NCBI GenBank assembly: GCA_022615295.1
Contig: JAKEHF010000023.1
Span: 1 to 25,830, forward strand
Length of the DNA stretch: 25,830 nucleotides
Source: Actinomycetota bacterium
GTDB lineage: Bacteria > Actinomycetota > Acidimicrobiia > Spongiisociales > ZC4RG35
Direction: 5' to 3'
How positions within the stretch are numbered: the first letter of the stretch is position 1; each line of letters begins with the position of its first letter. The notes under the pieces were generated by a model. That model was not told the DNA's origin. It saw nothing but the letters and a program-made list of their open reading frames with translations, and ran no database searches. The translations under genes and the position numbers were made by a program. Shown here in pieces: positions 14,481 to 22,371 of the stretch.

Positions 14481-15104
14481 TCATGGGTCATCGACTCTCC
14501 TCCCCCCTGTGCTCCCCTCATCCGCCCGATGACGCTCCGACGTGGCCGCTCCGGGCGAGGTTATGCGGGCTCGTCTTTGGCTCTCGGTCTTGATGGCCTC
14601 CAACGACTCCGCCACCACGTGATCCCAGACCCGAGCCACCCTGGCGCCCCATAGAGCGCCCAGCCACCACAAGTCAGTGCCCATTTCGCCGTGGTAGTCG
14701 AGCCGTGTCTCCCCACCGACATCGGTCAGCACGAACTCCTCGACGACGTGGGGAACCGGCCCACGCACCAACCTGAAGTCGATCCTCTCGGGGCGACTGA
14801 AACGGACGGTCTCCACCGTCGTCGCCACACGACGACCGCGCAACGGGGTGCGATGGGCGGCCAGCACCATGTCGGCTCCCATCTCCAACACCTGGATCTT
14901 CTCTGCGACGGCCCGAGTCTGCCGGCCGAGATAGGGCGTCTCGATCACGTCGAACACGACGTCACGACTGGCTTCGATGGTGACCGAGAGAGGCCCCAAA
15001 TCCCTATGACGCCGGCCGATGCCCAAGTCGATGGTCAGGGCACCCCTGACCATCCCGCGATAGAGGGCGGCCATCACACCAAGGAGCACCGAAATAGGAC
15101 GCAT
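14481..15104 (-). CDS. SRPBCC / polyketide cyclase-like protein
   Basis: This 207-residue protein has an N-terminal hydrophobic segment (MRPISVLLGVMAALYRGMVR) followed by a START-like domain: LGPLSVTIEASRDVVFDVIE, a central sheet with TVETVRFSRPERIDF and EEFVLTDVGGETRLDYHGEM, and a closing helix ARVARVWDHVVAESLEAIK. A charged, disordered tail of about 30 residues follows. ATG 15104 overlaps the stop of the upstream membrane gene (TGATG), indicating coupling. The ligand is unknown. Confidence 0.8.
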   Translation of the reverse strand: MRPISVLLGVMAALYRGMVRGALTIDLGIGRRHRDLGPLSVTIEASRDVVFDVIETPYLGRQTRAVAEKIQVLEMGADMVLAAHRTPLRGRRVATTVETVRFSRPERIDFRLVRGPVPHVVEEFVLTDVGGETRLDYHGEMGTDLWWLGALWGARVARVWDHVVAESLEAIKTESQRRARITSPGAATSERHRADEGSTGGRRVDDP

Positions 15105-15481
15105 CAGACCGACTCGCCCAGCCGTGTCGTGACCACGTAGAGAATGAGGTAGGTGACAACGGCCACGGCAAGGATGCCGATGATCCTGAAGCGGACTTGC
15201 CGGAGTCCGGCAACGTTGCACATGGCGCGCCGACGCAACGCCAGCCAGACCATTCCGGCCAGTACGAGCAAGCCCGCGCCGCGGAACCACCAGCCATAGC
15301 CCTCGTAGAGATCGGTAGCCATGGCAAAGGCGGTGCCGGCGCTGACGACGCCGAAGATCGCCAGGAGGGTGGGCCCGACACAGCAGAGCATCCCGACCAG
15401 GCCCCCGGTCAGCCCGATACGCCACGTGGGGAGCTTCCCCCGGGTCCGGTCTTTCTCACCGTCGGCCGCTTCCACCCTCAT
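15104..15481 (-). CDS. MerT-like small membrane protein
   Basis: This 125-residue protein has three predicted membrane helices (about 24-52, 66-82, 98-118). The first contains LCCVGPTLLAIFGV, with vicinal Cys33-Cys34 and a nearby Pro, the hallmark of MerT-type mercuric ion transporters; a further Cys88 lies in the loop after helix 2, as in MerT. Transport of Hg(II) or another thiophilic metal across the inner membrane is therefore a reasonable inference, but there is no merA or merP nearby. It is coupled to the SRPBCC gene through a TGATG overlap. The N-terminus is charged and cytoplasmic. Confidence 0.62.
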   Translation of the reverse strand: MRVEAADGEKDRTRGKLPTWRIGLTGGLVGMLCCVGPTLLAIFGVVSAGTAFAMATDLYEGYGWWFRGAGLLVLAGMVWLALRRRAMCNVAGLRQVRFRIIGILAVAVVTYLILYVVTTRLGESV

Positions 15482-15926
15482 CTGGCCATTCGCCCTTTCC
15501 CCTCTCGTCTGCGGAGACCTAACCGATCCACCGCGGAAAACGACACTGATGAGCGATTGCCGGTCTCGGCGGAGGGCACCGGGCTAATACTCACACGCCG
15601 AGCCTCTCCCCGAGTCTCCCTCGTCGAGGATCGGCTCGTGGTGAGGATCGTCCACCACGGCAACAGCCTGCTTGTCTTGGTTGTCGGCGGGCCTATCGGC
15701 CTCGACAGCGTAGAGCTGCAGATGCAGTGAGCTCTTCATGCAGAGAAGGAGGGGATCGATCATGGACACCACAACGATGTGATGTCCCCGGCCTTTTGGT
15801 ATCAGTCGGAAACCCGACAGTCGGGTCGGATGTCGACCAAGCCCCCGTGGAGTCCCGTCGACCTCTGTTCGGCCGCTGTGCGTCAGTTCCAGGCCATTCG
15901 TCACCAGCACGGCACCGGCGGGTCGA
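15482..15926. other. Region without a supported gene
   Basis: No family is recognisable in any frame. A minus-strand open frame (15584-15910) has odd composition (many His, Asp and Gly), no ribosome binding site and no familiar motif. The region lies between the MerT-like gene's promoter and a series of gene remnants, and is probably decayed DNA. Confidence 0.4.
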
Positions 15927-16067
15927 GTTCAAGGAAACCTCAGAAGTAACCAAAGAAAGCAGAAGACGGTCGAGCACCACGTGTCGGCCATCTACATGAA
16001 GCTGGGAGTGACTAGCCGGGCCACCGCAATCAATGCCGCCAGGGAGGTCGGCGCCGTCCAGAAATAG
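15927..16067 (+). pseudogene. C-terminal LuxR-type helix-turn-helix fragment
   Basis: The frame from about 15963 reads KTVEHHVSAIYMKLGVTSRA, then TAINAAREVGAVQK and TAG at 16065. This is the recognition-helix end of a LuxR/NarL response regulator. The preceding residues (NLRSNQRKQ) are a shortened version of the expected GRSN-EIA stretch, and no receiver domain or start codon precedes it. It is a remnant. Confidence 0.75.
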
Positions 16068-16138
16068 GGGTGGGAACCATCACAGATGGGGGTGCTCCCC
16101 GATGCGGGGAACCCCCTCCTCTCCATACGTTGCGCAAA

Positions 16139-16450
16139 GACCGGAGATACCGGTGCGAAAGGAGAGGAAATGCCTTGCTGCATGGTGGAGAGAGAGTTCC
16201 CCGGCGTCCGGAGGACTTCATGGTTCGCCGGAGGCGGTGGCGAGGGCCCTCTCCCGTCTGACGCGCTCAGGCGAGATGCGTCGTGTCCGTCGAGGTCTCT
16301 ATTGGCGAGGCGCAGAGACGCGACTGGGGATGGCCCCACCCCCGACTGAGCTTCTGATCGACGAAGTTGTCGACGAGCCAGGCGTGGGACCGGCCTCGCT
16401 GAGTGCCGCGCTAGCGCTTGGACTCACCACACAAGTCCCTCGTGAACAGC
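16139..16450 (+). pseudogene. Frameshifted, truncated AbiEi-type antitoxin
   Basis: One frame gives LLHGGERVPRRPEDFM and the next gives GSPEAVARALSRLTRSGEM, RRVRRGLYWRG and GPASLSAALALGLTTQVPRE. Together they match the N-terminal winged-helix part of type IV AbiEi / DUF6088 antitoxins. The frames join near 16221-16224 in ATGGTTCG; one missing G would restore ATG GGT TCG. After TTQVPRE the match stops, where transposase-related sequence begins, so the C-terminal half is lost. No AbiEii toxin gene follows. Confidence 0.68.
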
Positions 16451-16482
16451 ACCCGGTTCGTTGGACAGCGGTCGTGTCTGTT

Positions 16483-16766
16483 TCATGCTGCCACTCCGGT
16501 GGCGGCTGAGGCGAATGCTTCTCGTGGGGCCTGGTGTCCGTGACGGCCGATGAGCCATTGGGTGTTGTAGAGCTCGGTCCAGTCGGTGACGGCCTGGCGG
16601 AGCTGGTCGACGGTGTCGTGTAGCTCGGCCCATTGGCATTGTTCTTTGAGGGTGCGGATGAACCGTTCGGCGCAGCCGTTGGTTTCGGGTTCTCCGATGT
16701 AGGCCGCGTCGTCTCTGATGCCGAGCCAGGTGATCGACCCGAGGAAATGCTTCTTGGCTGTATCCA
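16483..16766 (-). mobile_element. Transposase tail (DDE rve integrase core, IS3/IS481 type)
   Basis: The minus strand encodes SITWLGIRDDAAYIGEPETN, GCAERFIRTLKEQCQW, then YNTQWLIGRHGHQAPREAF and a stop at 16483. This is the C-terminal third of a DDE integrase-core transposase, including the catalytic Glu in the NGCAERF helix. The two Asp-bearing segments and the N-terminal helix-turn-helix are absent, so it is an inactive remnant. It abuts the truncated AbiEi-like gene. No clear terminal inverted repeats were found. Confidence 0.75.
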
Positions 16767-16858
16767 TGTCAGACAGCTTGACCGGAACCGAGGAGAAGCC
16801 ATCAGAGGCCGGCATGGGGAAGGTGGCGGCGGGGGCGACGATGTCGCTCAACTGGAGC

Positions 16859-16893
16859 CCATCGCACTCTCTTGTGCGATGGATGTGCGATGG
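16859..16893. repeat. Inverted and direct GTGCGATGG repeats
   Basis: CCATCGCAC (16859-16867) and GTGCGATGG (16874-16882) form a perfect 9-bp inverted repeat with a TCTCTT loop, and GTGCGATGG recurs at 16885-16893. The site lies between the transposase tail and the 3' end of the GNAT pseudogene. It may be an old terminator or an insertion scar. Confidence 0.6.
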
Positions 16894-16906
16894 AGAGCCC
16901 AAGGCT

Positions 16907-17340
16907 TCAGTCTCTGAGGGTCTTGAGGATGTCCTTCATGGGCAGAACGAGATGCAGATCGTCGGTAGGTGACAGCTCGAACTCGGGCACGAGGTGAAGG
17001 TAGAAGTCCCGAGCCTCCGGCGTCTCGGCGTGACCAGCAAGCCCCGATACTCGATCTCGGCTCCCAAATGCGCGGTGCGAAGGATGGCGTCGGCGAGAAG
17101 GCCGGCTCCAAGCCCTCGCCGCTCATGGTCGAGCGACACTCACCGATGGGGGCGAGCAACGCCACCGGCTGTGGGTACAGTCCCGCGCCCTTGCGGACCC
17201 GCGAAGGCGCGTCCTCGATCGAGATGCTGGCCATCGACCAGGCGTAGTAGGGAAACCACGGGGTGACTGCGGGCTGCAGCGTGAGCCTTGGCTGGGTGAC
17301 AGCAGACGTCTCCGTGTAGTAATCCGCCAGGCCAGGAGAC
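16907..17340 (-). pseudogene. GNAT acetyltransferase (TacT-like) with two frameshifts
   Basis: Three consecutive minus-strand frames make one GNAT protein: AWSMASISIEDAPSRVRKGA to VALLAPIGE; then LDHERRGLGAGLLADAILRT to YRGLLV, which holds the acetyl-CoA loop RRGLGAG; then HAETPEARDFYLHLVPEFEL to MKDILKTLRD and TGA (16909-16907). The shifts lie near 17133-17138 and 17028-17034, each consistent with one lost base. The order of motifs matches GNAT toxins of TacT type, which acetylate aminoacyl-tRNA. No antitoxin partner is seen. It is a pseudogene unless both shifts are assembly errors. Confidence 0.72.
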
Positions 17341-17361
17341 CGTGGTGTCCCACCATCTTCG

Positions 17362-17934
17362 CTAGAAGGTTTGTGCTCGCTCGTAGGTGAGGAAAACGAC
17401 TTCGCCATCGACAGACCGGGTATCTACGAGGTGCATGGGCTTCTTGTCGCTCGTCTCGCCGAACAGTCGTTCGCCGGCTCCGAGCACCACCGGGTAGATC
17501 TTCAGCCGTAGTGCGTCGACCAGGTCGTGCTCCATAAGTGTGCGCACCAGCTGGAAGCTGGCCCAGATGACGATTTCTCCGCTGAGCTCCTGTTTCAGCT
17601 TGGAGACTTCGTCCACAACGTCGCCCTTCAGCACCGAGGAGTTGTTCCAGGCGGGATCGTCGAGGGTCGAGGACACAACATATTTGGGCAGTGTGTTGAT
17701 CCTGTCCGCCAGCTCGCCGCTCCGGGATGGCCATCGGGCAGCGAACCACCGGTAACTCCGCCGACCCAGGAGCAGGGCGTTGGCACCCACCGCCTCGTCG
17801 AGCGTTAGCTTGGCAAGCTCTGGGCGGTCCTTGATCTTGCCGACCCATCCGCCGAGCCTGAAGCCCTCGTCGCCGGCCGGGTCTTCGACAACCCCATCAA
17901 GAGAGACGTTTTCGCTGGCGACGATCTTCCCCAT
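17362..17934 (-). CDS. RibD_C / dihydrofolate reductase-family protein
   Basis: This 190-residue intact protein begins MGKIVASENVSLDGVVEDP, has a nucleotide-fold segment (ANALLLGRRSYRWFAARWPS), a middle KYVVSSTLDDPAWNNS, then EIVIWASFQLVRTLMEHDLV and YPVVLGAGERLFGE near the C-terminus. These are the hallmarks of RibD C-terminal reductase-like proteins, NADPH-binding enzymes of unknown substrate that resemble DHFR. AGGAG lies 7 nt upstream of ATG 17934. Its 5' end overlaps the 3' end of the frameshifted membrane protein, so it is the last gene of that operon. Confidence 0.88.
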   Translation of the reverse strand: MGKIVASENVSLDGVVEDPAGDEGFRLGGWVGKIKDRPELAKLTLDEAVGANALLLGRRSYRWFAARWPSRSGELADRINTLPKYVVSSTLDDPAWNNSSVLKGDVVDEVSKLKQELSGEIVIWASFQLVRTLMEHDLVDALRLKIYPVVLGAGERLFGETSDKKPMHLVDTRSVDGEVVFLTYERAQTF

Positions 17935-18353
17935 TCGGTTCTCCTCTCGCTTGCGTCAACGCGACGGTGTGCAACGCCGTCGCCACCTCAGCGCCAACGC
18001 CGACGGCGAAGACAGCGAGGAGGCCCCACCAGCCGGCCGCTTCCGCACGCCAAATCAGCGGCGCAACCACGACCCCAACCAATGCCAGGGCGGCCAGGCC
18101 ATACGCGGCCAACATCTGGAAGTGGAACCCAGAGTGCGTTCGCAGGTCCAACCCGCCGAATTCGGCAATACCCCAATTGGCATGCTCTAAGGCAAGGATG
18201 AACAGGCCCCAATACACCCAGTACGGCAGCGGCACCGAGACCGGATACGCGGCGTCGATAGACGAGCACTGCCGCAACAACCACCGGGGCAACCGCGATC
18301 GCCACTGCGAGCACAGTCAGATACAGCGATGGCTCCACGCTTCTGCCGATCAC
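17897..18353 (-). pseudogene. Four-helix membrane protein interrupted by a frameshift
   Basis: From GTG 18353 (overlapping the previous stop as GTGA) the frame gives one membrane helix, LYLTVLAVAIAVAPVVVAAV, and LVYRRR. A second frame continues with PYWVYWGLFILALEHANWG, then MLAAYGLAALALVGVVVAPL and WWGLLAVFAVGVGAEVATAL, to a stop at 17897. The two frames meet near 18240-18262. The total span is not a multiple of three. Each half is a convincing membrane sequence, so this was one protein of about 150 residues with four helices. The family is unknown. A sequencing slip or a programmed shift cannot be excluded. Confidence 0.6.
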
Positions 18354-18844
18354 AGCCGAAAACCTAACCAAGACGCACAAGGCGGGACGATCTCACGTCC
18401 GGTGAACCCTCGGCGAGCGAGTAGTTGGCCCGTCAGAGCAATGAGAGCCAATGTGGACATAGCGACCCCGAACCCTCCGACACCCTCTGGCAACGCAATC
18501 ACCACCACTGCGAACACCGTGGCCACGAAGACCCAGGTGATGTACCAGGCCCATCGCTCGCGTTGTCGGGACCCCAAGATGGCAGCAAGTACCCCCATAG
18601 TCCCGATCGCCGCGAGGTAGATTGCCACCCACCTGGTGTTCACCGCCAGATGGGTAGCCGCCTCGGGATAGGTTGCCTCGAAAGTCTCCACCGAGACGCC
18701 GAGGTTGTCAGCCATGTCGGCGGCGGTCGCCGCCGGTCCGAGGAAGAACCAGGTGGCGCCGTTGAGGACGTACAGAGAGCAGGCGCCGATCAAGATTCTC
18801 CAACCCCACTTGACCGATCTGGCTTGGTCCACGGCCTCACGCAT
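18350..18844 (-). CDS. Four-helix membrane protein, function unknown
   Basis: This 164-residue protein has four predicted membrane helices (about 14-35, 71-90, 97-117, 121-143): WRILIGACSLYVLNGATWFF, YLAAIGTMGVLAAILGS, WYITWVFVATVFAVVVIALP and VAMSTLALIALTGQLLA. A roughly 30-residue outer loop (AATAADMADNLGVSVETFEA) sits between helices 1 and 2. No family was recognised. Its ATG overlaps the preceding gene by 8 bp and its TGA overlaps the next GTG by 4 bp, so it is a central member of a coupled operon of membrane proteins. Confidence 0.75.
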   Translation of the reverse strand: MREAVDQARSVKWGWRILIGACSLYVLNGATWFFLGPAATAADMADNLGVSVETFEATYPEAATHLAVNTRWVAIYLAAIGTMGVLAAILGSRQRERWAWYITWVFVATVFAVVVIALPEGVGGFGVAMSTLALIALTGQLLARRGFTGREIVPPCASWLGFRL

Positions 18845-19580
18845 CGACCGCCCCTTTCTCGAACTGTCTGGTCATGGATTTGGCGGTGGAAGGGCTCGGG
18901 GAAGGGGCGAAACGGGTCGACCGCATCAGCATGATGACGCCTGCGATGAGAATCCATAGATAGGGGAGTCCTCCCGTCACCACGGAGACCTCGGATGGCA
19001 GGAAGAACGCTGCAAACCCGGCCACGGAGTTGGCAACCATGACCCAGCCGAGCAATCGCGGGAACAACCGGGTCCGGATCATAACTATGGCAAGCGGAAG
19101 AAACCAGAGGCCTCCCGAGATGAGGTCCACCCAGATGAAGCTCCAGGTAAGGCCGTTCAGCACCAGATAGCTGTCCGCACTCAACCCGCCGTTGGACGCC
19201 CAAAACACCCCCGCCCCAACAACGCTGAGATAGAAGACGACTCCGGCGACCCCGATCGCGCCACCCCCAATGATGAGGTATCCGACCCAACGGAACCGTT
19301 CATCGAGGAGGCTGGATACTTTGGCCAGAAACACCATCAGGAGGGACCAGCCGACGGCCGCCATCGCAATCCCGACCATGAAAGCCATGTCGAAGTCCTG
19401 ACCTTCGTAGAAGGCGATGATGTCTGTGAGAGACGCTGTCCACAGCGGCATGTCTGCCTCGCCCGTGAAAGGGATCCTGGCGACCGAGAGCACCCCCCAC
19501 GAGACGGCGGCCCACCCAGCAATGAGGACACTCCCACGCGTACTTGCCGAAAGCTGTCGGTCAGTAACAACCGTTGCCAT
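18837..19580 (-). CDS. Six-helix membrane protein, function unknown
   Basis: This 247-residue protein has about six membrane segments, including SVLIAGWAAVSWGVLSVA, MVGIAMAAVGWSLLMVFLA, WVGYLIIGGGAIGVAGVVF, LISGGLWFLPLAIVMI, WVMVANSVAGFAAFFLP and YLWILIAGVIMLM. The general plan, six helices with no charged motif in the membrane, resembles DUF4386-like proteins, but this is weak. ATG 19580 is chosen for the strong GGGGAGG 5 nt upstream; an upstream in-frame start would read through the 26-bp tandem repeat. It is the first gene of the operon, probably driven from the repeat-bearing region. Confidence 0.75.
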   Translation of the reverse strand: MATVVTDRQLSASTRGSVLIAGWAAVSWGVLSVARIPFTGEADMPLWTASLTDIIAFYEGQDFDMAFMVGIAMAAVGWSLLMVFLAKVSSLLDERFRWVGYLIIGGGAIGVAGVVFYLSVVGAGVFWASNGGLSADSYLVLNGLTWSFIWVDLISGGLWFLPLAIVMIRTRLFPRLLGWVMVANSVAGFAAFFLPSEVSVVTGGLPYLWILIAGVIMLMRSTRFAPSPSPSTAKSMTRQFEKGAVDA

Positions 19581-19614
19581 AAGGTCCTCCCCAGTAAAGA
19601 GTCGCCGGATCCTC

Positions 19615-19666
19615 CTGAATCTCGTCAGTGAATGTACGAGCTGAATCTCGTCAGTGAATGTACGAG
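19615..19666. repeat. Perfect 26-bp tandem duplication upstream of the membrane operon
   Basis: Bases 19615-19640 and 19641-19666 are identical and contiguous. Each unit contains CTCGTCAGTGAATGTACGAG; CTCGT and ACGAG at its ends are complementary. The pair lies 35 bp upstream of ATG 19580 on the minus strand, in the region divergent to the sensor kinase, and may be a doubled regulator site. Recent duplication is the alternative. Confidence 0.85.
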
Positions 19667-19792
19667 CGGGCACCGGAATAGGGAATCAGGGTGCCCTGAC
19701 ATTTAGGTAGGGACACCTTCAATTGGACGAAAGCAGCAAAGGTGAGGCCACCCTCCCTGGACACGCCTTACTGGAGCAATGACAATCAGCTG

Positions 19793-21847
19793 ATGGGAAC
19801 CCCGTCGGCTTCGGTGTCCCCGGCCGATGGCCTGGTTGGGACGGCTCGGGCGTCCGGGAACCGGCTGCATCGCTGGCTCGCCTGGTCGGTGTGGTTCATC
19901 GCCCTAGTCGCCCTCTCCTCATTCATCCCGACCCTGGTGGACTCCACAGTCCTGGATGTCGCCGAGGCGGGAAGCTGGACGGCCGGTGTCATGGCGGTGG
20001 CCACCATTGGCGCCCTGGTCGTGTCGAGACAGAGGAGCCTGATCCAAGGCTGGCTGCTGGTTGGGTTCTCGCTCGCCCTCTCGATCGGCTTCTACGCCTA
20101 CCACTTCCTGAGACTGCCCGATGCTGATCTGAGCGCCCTGGACGAAGCCCAGCGGCTCATCGCCATCGGCGACTCCGCGTTCGTCATCAGCACCTACCTC
20201 CTGGTCGCTCTGCTCCTAGTCGTGCCGAACGGGAAGCTCCCCTCCTCACGTTGGAGACCGATGGTCTGGGTGCTCGCAGCGTCGGTACTGGGCATGGTCC
20301 TGATCACGGTGTGGGGCGCTAACGGCGTGGAGGATGTCGAGGCGTGGCTGGGACGCACCACATGGATGTCCAACTCGGGAAAAGCCCTGAACCCGTTGGA
20401 AGAGACGCTGTTCCCGGTGGCATCAGCATTCGCCTTGACCATCGTCGCTTTGGATGCTGCTGCGCTTTGGAGCCGGCTTCGCTCGGCCCGGGGCGAGGAG
20501 CGTCAGCAAGTGAAGTGGGTGGTATGGGGTTGTTCGTCCGTGTTGGTGTGGTTCGTGGTCTGGCAGCCTCAGCCGAGCGGGGGATGGCTGGCGGCGGTCC
20601 AGAGACTCATCCCGGGGTTGGCCCTGCTCCTCCTGGCCACGGGATTTGGGATGGCCCTGTTCAAGTACCGGCTGTGGGACATCGACCTGGTGATGCGCCG
20701 ATCGCTGGTCTACGGGGTGCTGTGGCTGCTCATCGCCGGCGCCTACCTAGGTGTCGCCACCACCTTTGGCCTGGTGGCCGGGGCCAGGTTCCCGATCGAG
20801 GTGGCCATTGTCCTCACCGTGGCGGCGACCCTGGTCTTCCAACCGGCGCGCAACTGGCTGGAGCGTCTCGCCGACCGATGGGTCTTCGGGAGAAGGGACT
20901 CTCCTGCTGAGGCCCTGCATCAGTTCGGGGAGGGGGTCGCCACCTCCAGACAGCCCGGGACCATCGCCTCCGAGCTGGCCACCGCCACTACCCGGGCCCT
21001 GGTCCCGGCCTGGGTCGAAGTGGACATCGACGGTCTCGCCCCGATGACCGCCGGGGAGCCAAACGACGAGCCGGAGGTGACCGTGCACCTCGCCTGGGGG
21101 GAAGAGGCCTACGGGCGGATCCGCTGCCAACCCCACCACGGCGCCAAGTTCGATCGCCATGACATCGCATTGCTCGAAGCACTGGCCGCACAAGCCGCGC
21201 TTGCCCTTTCTCATCGCAGTCTCGCCTCGCGGATCGTCAAGGCCGAGGAGCGGGAGCGGCGGCGGATCGAGAGGAACATCCACGACGGAGCCCAACAAGA
21301 CCTGGCAACACTTGTCGCCAGACTCGGGGTGACCCGGACTCGAATGGATGACGACTCGGCCCTGGCTCAAACCCTCGACGACATCCGAGGAGAAGTGCAA
21401 CGGATCCTCGCCGACCTGCGTGAGCTGGCCCAAGGCATCCACCCATCCGTGCTCCGTGACGGTGGGCTGATGGCAGCCATCGAGGACCGATGCTCGCGAC
21501 TTCCCCTCGACGTGAAACTCACCATAGACAGCCGGTTGAGCCAGCGTCGTTTCCCCGCCGAGGTTGAGACCGCCGCCTACTTCTTCACCGCCGAGGCCCT
21601 GGCCAACACCCTCAAGCACTCGGACTCGGTCGAGGTCAGCGTTGCTGTGCGACTCGACGACTCCAGACTGCGGGTCGAGGTTGTCGATAGCGGCAAGGGG
21701 TTCGATCCGACAGCCCCGCAGGAAGGCTCTGGGATCAAGGGCCTCTCCGACCGCATCCGTGCCGTGGGAGGGAGAATCACCGTCGACTCTGCGCAGGGCC
21801 GAGGTGCAGCCCTAGTTGCCGAGCTTCCCATCGAGAAGAGCTCATGA
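19793..21847 (+). CDS. NarL-family membrane sensor histidine kinase
   Basis: This 684-residue kinase has about nine membrane helices in residues 25-370, a GAF-like linker (about 375-480, HRSLASRIVKAEERERRR at its end), a HisKA_3 dimerisation box (ERRRIERNIHDGAQQDL, His phosphosite) and an HATPase_c domain with N box EALANTLKHS, G1 VVDSGKGFDP and G2 GIKGLSDRIRAVGG. It autophosphorylates on His and donates phosphate to a NarL-type regulator. The start is uncertain: ATG 19793 lacks a strong ribosome site, and GTG 19742 is in frame upstream. The gene overlaps the response regulator (ATGA). The signal is unknown; ligand binding by the membrane part is likely. Confidence 0.88.
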   Translation: MGTPSASVSPADGLVGTARASGNRLHRWLAWSVWFIALVALSSFIPTLVDSTVLDVAEAGSWTAGVMAVATIGALVVSRQRSLIQGWLLVGFSLALSIGFYAYHFLRLPDADLSALDEAQRLIAIGDSAFVISTYLLVALLLVVPNGKLPSSRWRPMVWVLAASVLGMVLITVWGANGVEDVEAWLGRTTWMSNSGKALNPLEETLFPVASAFALTIVALDAAALWSRLRSARGEERQQVKWVVWGCSSVLVWFVVWQPQPSGGWLAAVQRLIPGLALLLLATGFGMALFKYRLWDIDLVMRRSLVYGVLWLLIAGAYLGVATTFGLVAGARFPIEVAIVLTVAATLVFQPARNWLERLADRWVFGRRDSPAEALHQFGEGVATSRQPGTIASELATATTRALVPAWVEVDIDGLAPMTAGEPNDEPEVTVHLAWGEEAYGRIRCQPHHGAKFDRHDIALLEALAAQAALALSHRSLASRIVKAEERERRRIERNIHDGAQQDLATLVARLGVTRTRMDDDSALAQTLDDIRGEVQRILADLRELAQGIHPSVLRDGGLMAAIEDRCSRLPLDVKLTIDSRLSQRRFPAEVETAAYFFTAEALANTLKHSDSVEVSVAVRLDDSRLRVEVVDSGKGFDPTAPQEGSGIKGLSDRIRAVGGRITVDSAQGRGAALVAELPIEKSS

Positions 21848-22371
21848 CCAGCCCCATCCGAGTAGTGATCGCCGAAGACAACTACCTGTTCCGGGAGGGA
21901 ACACGACGCCTCATCGAAGCCTCCGGCAAGTTAGAGGTGGCGGCCCTATACGCCTTCGAGCTCTTCCAGGACGGAACCGAAGGGCTGGCTTACCTGTTGA
22001 AGGACCGAGTTGGTGACGTCGACGAGCTCGTCGACGCAATCATCGCCGTCACCCAAGGTGGGTCGGTAATCGACCCGGCCGTAGTCGACAGCCTCCTCTC
22101 GAGGAAGAGGACTGTGTCGAGAGGGAGCCTCGGTGCGCTCTCCGACCGGGAGACCGAAGTGCTGGCGGAGATGGCACAGGGCAAGTCGAATTCGGCGATC
22201 TCCGAAGCGCTGTACATCTCCGAGTCCGCGGTGGAGAAGCACATCAACTCCATCCTCATGAAGCTGGGCCTTCCACCCGACGATGCCACGCTCAACCGAA
22301 GGGTTGCCGCAGTGCTCGCCTTCCTCCACAGCTATCAGCCCAACGAGCCGGGCGGCGACCCAAAGACCTGA
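21844..22371 (+). CDS. NarL/LuxR response regulator lacking the phosphoacceptor region
   Basis: The 175-residue protein starts as a normal receiver (IRVVIAEDNYLFREGTRRLI, EASGKLEVAA) and resumes at LYAFELFQDGTEGLAYLLKD, containing the conserved Lys. The part in between, normally about 55 residues with the phosphorylated Asp, alpha-2 to beta-4 and the Thr, is missing in frame. The LuxR-type HTH is complete (LSDRETEVLAEMAQGKSNSA, SESAVEKHINSILMKLGL). NarL-type regulators usually have about 210-220 residues. The start overlaps the kinase stop (ATGA). Without the Asp, the kinase cannot phosphorylate it in the usual way; constitutive or lost function is inferred. Confidence 0.85.
   Translation: MTSPIRVVIAEDNYLFREGTRRLIEASGKLEVAALYAFELFQDGTEGLAYLLKDRVGDVDELVDAIIAVTQGGSVIDPAVVDSLLSRKRTVSRGSLGALSDRETEVLAEMAQGKSNSAISEALYISESAVEKHINSILMKLGLPPDDATLNRRVAAVLAFLHSYQPNEPGGDPKT

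Noticed and set aside
15197..15730. Plus-strand open frame opposite the MerT-like and SRPBCC genes
   Set aside because: Composition is shadow-like, and its protein-like tail (SLVEDRLVVRIV) is too short and lacks receiver-domain landmarks to count as a response regulator start.
16848..17848. Long minus-strand frames across the GNAT and DHFR genes (up to 241 codons)
   Set aside because: They mix coding pieces of the frameshifted GNAT with out-of-frame DHFR sequence rich in Arg and Gly; the real proteins are in other frames.
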